Shown: positions 6,674 through 9,609 of the stretch, piece after piece
Position numbering within the stretch: the first letter of the stretch is position 1
Layout of the letters: each line of letters starts with the position of its first letter
Source of the DNA: JBFWQM01 sp050249455
GTDB taxonomy: Bacteria; Pseudomonadota; Alphaproteobacteria; MPNO01; VGEU01
Length of the DNA: 9,609 nt
Direction: 5' to 3'
Assembly (NCBI GenBank): GCA_050249455.1
Contig: JBFWQM010000206.1
Location: forward strand, 1 to 9,609
Made by a program: the position numbers and the translations under genes
The notes under the pieces: model-generated
The model's input: only the letters and a program-made list of their open reading frames with translations
Database searches by the model: none
What the model was told of the DNA's origin: nothing

Positions 6674-6678
6674 CCGAT

Positions 6679-6697
6679 GCGGCGCGCCGCGGGCCGC
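6679..6697 (+). terminator. Possible weak hairpin after the CoA-transferase pair
   Basis: GCGGC (6679-6683) can pair with GCCGC (6693-6697), and GCGGCGCGCCGC (6679-6690) is itself palindromic. It begins 5 bases after the stop of subunit B and lies just before the candidate promoter at 6700. No T-run follows, and GC-rich DNA forms such repeats by chance. Confidence 0.2.
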
Positions 6698-6699
6698 CG

Positions 6700-6728
6700 T
6701 GGACATGCCGCGCCGACGGGTCCATTAT
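6700..6728 (+). promoter_or_regulatory. Candidate sigma-70-like promoter of the third binding-protein gene
   Basis: TGGACA (6700-6705, five of six matches) and CATTAT (6723-6728, four of six) are separated by exactly 17 bases. The following leader (6729-6774) is the most A/T-rich stretch nearby. This would let the binding protein be transcribed at a level of its own, as is common for solute receptors needed in excess. Confidence 0.5.
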
Positions 6729-6751
6729 CCGCTTACCTAAAAATCGATCAA

Positions 6752-6768
6752 TGACCCCAGGGAGGTCA
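6752..6768 (+). promoter_or_regulatory. Inverted repeat overlapping the ribosome binding site of the third binding-protein gene
   Basis: TGACC (6752-6756) and GGTCA (6764-6768) are perfect inverted arms around 7 bases, and the right arm takes in part of the GGGAGGT Shine-Dalgarno (6760-6766). Folded in mRNA it could partly hide the site; as DNA it resembles a short operator. It also decides the start: this site is 8 bases from ATG 6775, whereas an in-frame ATG at 6751 has no such site. Confidence 0.3.
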
Positions 6769-6774
6769 CCAGCG

Positions 6775-7791
6775 ATGCCGTCATTCGCGTCCATCAGGGC
6801 CGCCGCGCTCGCGGCCGGCATGTTCCTCGCCGTCGCGCAGCCGGGCCACGCGCAGGACTTCACGATGAAACTCGCGATCGTGGCCATCAACGATCCGCTG
6901 CACGAGTACATCAAGGAGTTCAAGAACAAGATCGAGGCCAAGACGCAGGGCAAGATCAAGGCCGAGCTCTACCCGGCCGCGCAGCTCGGCGGCATCCCAC
7001 GGCTGCTCGAGGGCGTACAGCTCGGCACCATCGAGATGTTCGTCACGCCGCCCGGCTTCTTCAAGGGCGCCGACCCGCGCTTCCAGGTGCTGGACGCCCC
7101 GGGCCTGTTCGACAGCTTCGACCACGCCCACGCGACGGTGAACGACCCCAAGTTCCGCGCGCCGTTCCTCGATCTCGCCGTCAAGAAGGGCGCCAAGGGC
7201 ATCAGTATGTGGGTGTACGGCCCGACGTCGTATGCCTCGACCGCGCCGATCAGGAAGCTCGACGACTTCAAGGGCAAGAAGTTCCGCGTGCTCGCCAGCA
7301 AGGTCGAGACCACGATCATGAACAAGCTGGGCGCCGCCGGCGTCCCGATGGACTACGCCGAGGTGCTGGGCGCGCTGCAGCAGCGCACCATCGACGGCAT
7401 CCGCTCCAGCATCGTCGTGATGGGCGGCAGCAAGTTCTTCACCGTCGCCAAGAACATCACGGTCGTCAACGACACGATGATCTTCTGCAACGCCTTCGTC
7501 TCCACGCTCTTCATGGACAAGCTGCCCGCCAACCTGAAGCAGGCGGTGATGGACGTCGGCGTCGAGATGGACCCGCACATGCTCAAGTCCGCCAAGGAAT
7601 ACGACGCCAACGCCGAGAAGCTGTGGCGCGACGGCGGCGCCGAGATCATCCATCTTGCGCCCGCCGAGAAGGCGCAGTTCATGAAGATGGCCAAGGGCGT
7701 CGGCGACGAGGTGCTGGGCGCCGACCCGCAGCTCAAGGACATGTACAACGAGCTCCTGAGGCTCGCCGAAGTGCATCGCGGCAAGTCCTGA
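6775..7791 (+). CDS. TRAP transporter substrate-binding protein, DctP-like
   Basis: 338-residue TRAP receptor, third of its family in the window. Start at 6775 follows GGGAGGT at 8 bases and gives a signal peptide (hydrophobic 9-22, GHA cleavage before Gln27). Blocks: MKLAIVAIND (31-40), IPRLLEGVQLGTIEMF (74-89), ADPRFQVLDAPGLFDSFD (99-116), LDDFKGKKFRVLAS (162-175) with Arg171 as the expected carboxylate anchor, and EVLGALQQRTIDGIRSS (196-212). It lines up residue for residue with the 1-929 protein at the N-terminus but is clearly more distant from the two left-hand paralogues than they are from each other. Regions around 144-160 and 206-240, which help shape the ligand cleft, differ most, so it may bind a different acid. 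It lies 101 bases after the CoA-transferase pair, with a candidate promoter before it and a strong hairpin after it. No transporter membrane subunit is nearby. Confidence 0.93.
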   Translation: MPSFASIRAAALAAGMFLAVAQPGHAQDFTMKLAIVAINDPLHEYIKEFKNKIEAKTQGKIKAELYPAAQLGGIPRLLEGVQLGTIEMFVTPPGFFKGADPRFQVLDAPGLFDSFDHAHATVNDPKFRAPFLDLAVKKGAKGISMWVYGPTSYASTAPIRKLDDFKGKKFRVLASKVETTIMNKLGAAGVPMDYAEVLGALQQRTIDGIRSSIVVMGGSKFFTVAKNITVVNDTMIFCNAFVSTLFMDKLPANLKQAVMDVGVEMDPHMLKSAKEYDANAEKLWRDGGAEIIHLAPAEKAQFMKMAKGVGDEVLGADPQLKDMYNELLRLAEVHRGKS

Positions 7792-7812
7792 CCGCGCCGC
7801 ATCGCGCCTGCC

Positions 7813-7838
7813 GGGGCCGGGCCGTCGCGCCCGGCCCC
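7813..7838 (+). terminator. Strong hairpin downstream of the third binding-protein gene
   Basis: A perfect 10-bp stem, GGGGCCGGGC (7813-7822) with GCCCGGCCCC (7829-7838), encloses a 6-base loop, 21 bases after the stop codon. It is followed by TCGCGTTTCG, so the T-run is short. Stem strength and location support a terminator or an mRNA 3'-end stabiliser separating this gene from the alcohol dehydrogenase. Confidence 0.7.
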
Positions 7839-7854
7839 TCGCGTTTCGGGGGTG

Positions 7855-7883
7855 TGGACAGCCTGCCGCCCTTGGTTCATGGT
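7855..7883 (+). promoter_or_regulatory. Weak candidate promoter of the alcohol dehydrogenase gene
   Basis: TGGACA (7855-7860) is followed after 17 bases by CATGGT (7878-7883), a poor -10 with three of six matches. The -35 hexamer equals the one at 6700. A promoter is expected here because a strong hairpin lies just upstream, but the -10 assignment is uncertain. Confidence 0.3.
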
Positions 7884-7902
7884 AGATAGCTAACGAAAAC
7901 GA

Positions 7903-7912
7903 CGAAGCTTCG
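7903..7912. promoter_or_regulatory. Perfect 10-bp palindrome next to the alcohol dehydrogenase ribosome binding site
   Basis: CGAAGCTTCG is self-complementary and abuts the GGGGGAGG Shine-Dalgarno (7912-7919) in the leader of the gene at 7925. It might be a small operator half or chance; no second copy is seen nearby. Confidence 0.2.
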
Positions 7913-7924
7913 GGGGAGGCGACG

Positions 7925-9040
7925 ATGGCCGAGACGGCGCACGCGGCGGTCCTGACCGGGCCGCGGCAGTTCGAGTTCCGCGACTTTGCCGTGCCCGACA
8001 TCGGCCCGGAGGAAGCCATCATCCGGATGGAGGCCGCCGGCCTCTGCGGCACCGACTACGAGCAGTATGCGGGCCATCTCAAGGGCACGCCCTGGGACAT
8101 CACGCCGATCATCCCCGGCCATGAGATCCTCGGGTGGGTCGACCGGATCGGTCCCGAGGCGGCGCGCCGGCGCGGCCTCAAGGAAGGCGACCGCGTGGTG
8201 GTCGAGGCGATCATCCCGTGCGGCCAGTGCTTCCAGTGTGCGATCGGCGCGACGACCCTGTGCCAAAGCAACCTCGGCTACGGGCTCTATGTGCGTTCGA
8301 CCGACGCGCCCGGCCTGTGGGGCGGCTACGCCACGCATCTCTACCTGCACCCGCGGGCGCTGGTGCACAAGGTGCCGCCGGACGTGCCGTCCGAGATCAT
8401 GTCGCTGTTCAACCCGTTGTCCAACGCGGTGCGCTGGGCCTACGAGCTGCCGCAGACCGGCATCGGCGACGTCATCGTGATCGAGGGTCCGGGCCAGCGC
8501 GGCCTGCTCTCCGTCGTCGCGGCGCGCGAGGCGGGCGCGGGCACCATCATCGTCACCGGCACCGGGCGGGACGCGGCGCGGCTGGAGCTCGCGAAGAAGC
8601 TCGGCGCCCACGCCGTCATCGACGTGGAGAAGGAAGACCCGGTGCAGCGAGTGCCGGAGATCACCGGCGGACGCAAGGCCGACGTCGTGCTCGACGTCTC
8701 GGCCGGCGCGACCCAGCCGATCGTCCAGGCGGTCGACATGGTCCGGCGCGGCGGCAAGGTGATCCTGGCCGGCCTCAAGAACTTCAAGCCGGTCGCCGGC
8801 CTGATCACCGACAAGATCGTGATCAACGAGATCCAGCTCCTCGGCGTCCTGTCGGCCGGCTGGGTCTCGATCGAGAAGGCGATCGAGATCATCCGCCGCC
8901 GCGGCGACGAACTGGCGCCGCTGTGCTCGCACGCCTATGGTCTGGAGGACGCCGACAAGGCGGTCCGCATGCTGGGACGCGAGGCCGACGACGGCCGCGA
9001 GGTCGTCCACATCACGCTCAACGTCGGCGCGGCGCGCTGA
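7925..9040 (+). CDS. Zinc-dependent medium-chain alcohol dehydrogenase (MDR family)
   Basis: 371-residue NAD(P)-dependent alcohol dehydrogenase, normal length for the zinc MDR family. Start follows GGGGGAGG (7912-7919). Catalytic zinc ligands Cys41 (in LCGTD) and the GHE motif (His66, Glu67) are present; structural zinc cysteines are 99, 102, 105 and 113 with the classic CxxCxxCx7C spacing. At the later active-site position where relatives have EPL, this protein has Asn163-Pro-Leu. The Rossmann motif is GPGQRG (188-193). The second strand ends in VTGTGR (210-215), without the acidic residue typical of NAD users and with Arg215, which hints at NADP(H). It is 25 bases before an SDR gene, probably in one operon. 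A role oxidising or reducing an alcohol/aldehyde intermediate of the pathway is inferred; threonine- or butanediol-dehydrogenase-like names would be guesses. Confidence 0.92.
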   Translation: MAETAHAAVLTGPRQFEFRDFAVPDIGPEEAIIRMEAAGLCGTDYEQYAGHLKGTPWDITPIIPGHEILGWVDRIGPEAARRRGLKEGDRVVVEAIIPCGQCFQCAIGATTLCQSNLGYGLYVRSTDAPGLWGGYATHLYLHPRALVHKVPPDVPSEIMSLFNPLSNAVRWAYELPQTGIGDVIVIEGPGQRGLLSVVAAREAGAGTIIVTGTGRDAARLELAKKLGAHAVIDVEKEDPVQRVPEITGGRKADVVLDVSAGATQPIVQAVDMVRRGGKVILAGLKNFKPVAGLITDKIVINEIQLLGVLSAGWVSIEKAIEIIRRRGDELAPLCSHAYGLEDADKAVRMLGREADDGREVVHITLNVGAAR

Positions 9041-9065
9041 CAGGCTTACCGAGGGAGAGAACGCA

Positions 9066-9609
9066 GTGACCGAACCGAACGTCCGCGACAAGGTCGTGAT
9101 CGTCACCGGGGCCGGCCGCGGCCTGGGCAAGGCGATGACCCTGGGCCTCGTGAAGGCCGGCGCCAAGGTGACCATGGTGGAGCTCGACGCCGACGTGCTT
9201 GCCGAGGCGGAGAAGGAAGCCAAGGCCGCGGGCGGCGACAAGTGCGTGATCGCCATCGCCGCCGACGTGACCAGGCGCGAGGACGCGAAGAAGATCGTCG
9301 ACCGGACGATCGCCGCGCATGGCGGGCTGCACGTCCTGATGAACAACGCCGCGATCGGGCCTCAGGCGGGCAACGCCAGCTACATGGTCGCGCCGAAGAA
9401 GTTCTGGGAGATCGACCCCGACATGTGGCGGCGCACCCTGGAGGTGAACGCCACCGGGGTGTTCACGATGTGCCAGGCGGTCCTGCCGCACCTCATCAAG
9501 CAGAACTGGGGCCGCATTCTGACGGTCACCACCAGCCTCGACACGATGACCCGCGGCGGCATCGGCGCCTACGGCCCGGCCAAGGCCTCCGCCGAGGCGA
9601 TGATGTCGG
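9066..9609 (+). CDS. Short-chain dehydrogenase/reductase (partial, C-terminus beyond right edge)
   Basis: The first 181 residues of a classical SDR, cut by the window end. It starts with GTG at 9066, 9 bases after GAGGGA (9051-9056); no better ATG exists, because the glycine-rich loop begins at residue 14. Motifs: TGAGRGLG (14-21), acidic VELDAD (38-43) at the end of the second strand, suggesting NAD(H), NNAA (93-96), Asn128 in EVNATG, and Tyr169 and Lys173 in YGPAK. As in the other SDR here, the position 13 before the tyrosine is threonine (Thr156) with a serine next (Ser157). About a dozen extra residues (roughly 100-117) lie between NNAA and the Asn128 helix, a substrate-lid type insertion. 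It follows the alcohol dehydrogenase by 25 bases, so the two probably act in sequence on the same alcohol/ketone intermediate. The substrate is unknown. Confidence 0.9.
   Translation, partial: MTEPNVRDKVVIVTGAGRGLGKAMTLGLVKAGAKVTMVELDADVLAEAEKEAKAAGGDKCVIAIAADVTRREDAKKIVDRTIAAHGGLHVLMNNAAIGPQAGNASYMVAPKKFWEIDPDMWRRTLEVNATGVFTMCQAVLPHLIKQNWGRILTVTTSLDTMTRGGIGAYGPAKASAEAMMS

Noticed and set aside
5782..6774. Upstream extension of the third receptor frame into the CoA-transferase genes
   Set aside because: The signal peptide and Shine-Dalgarno place the start at 6775; the upstream part is out-of-frame translation of both CoA-transferase subunits.
7877..9346. Minus-strand open frame of 489 codons under the alcohol dehydrogenase and SDR
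   Set aside because: It spans two genuine genes and the gap between them, and its sequence is low-complexity Asp/His/Arg-rich shadow translation.
1..9609. Insertion sequences, integrase, attachment sites, tRNA genes or a toxin-antitoxin pair
   Set aside because: I looked in all gaps and frames and saw no transposase, recombinase, cloverleaf or small paired genes; composition is even across the window.

Overview
This window looks like a piece of a high-GC proteobacterial chromosome, most likely an alphaproteobacterium of the Rhizobiales/Rhodospirillales kind. The base composition is strongly G+C rich, third codon positions are almost all G or C, Shine-Dalgarno sites are GGGAGG-like, and TRAP-type binding proteins, VanA-like Rieske oxygenases and GctAB/IpdAB-like proteins are typical of catabolic regions in such genomes. 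The taxon is inferred from gene content and composition only. There are nine genes (two cut by the window edges). No RNA gene, insertion sequence, CRISPR array or integration scar was seen. No gene-free stretch exceeds about 135 bases.

Left half, minus strand, read from right to left: an exported dienelactone-hydrolase-like serine hydrolase (4989-4000); a short gap with an inverted repeat and a candidate promoter; then a probable operon of a short-chain dehydrogenase (3907-3149), a Rieske non-heme iron oxygenase of the vanillate/dicamba O-demethylase type (3134-2082), and two tandem paralogous TRAP (DctP-like) binding proteins (2044-1022 and 929 to beyond the left edge).

Right half, plus strand: a two-subunit class I CoA-transferase-fold enzyme (5103-5933 and 5936-6673), a third DctP-like binding protein with its own candidate promoter (6775-7791) and a strong hairpin after it, then a zinc-dependent medium-chain alcohol dehydrogenase (7925-9040) and a second short-chain dehydrogenase (9066 to beyond the right edge). 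The two halves diverge from a 113-bp region (4990-5102) holding candidate promoters in both directions.

The genes read as one catabolic locus for an unidentified organic acid or ester. The inferred scheme is: ester cleavage in the periplasm, capture of carboxylates by three related TRAP binding proteins, oxidative demethylation or hydroxylation by the Rieske enzyme, alcohol/aldehyde/ketone oxidation by three dehydrogenases, and a CoA-ester transfer or ring-hydrolysis step by the GctAB/IpdAB-like pair. Neither TRAP membrane subunits nor a Rieske reductase is in the window, so essential partners must lie elsewhere. The substrate cannot be named from sequence alone. Individual families are known; the less ordinary points are the three binding proteins without a transporter, the tandem duplication, and CoA-transferase subunits that seem to lack the usual catalytic glutamate.
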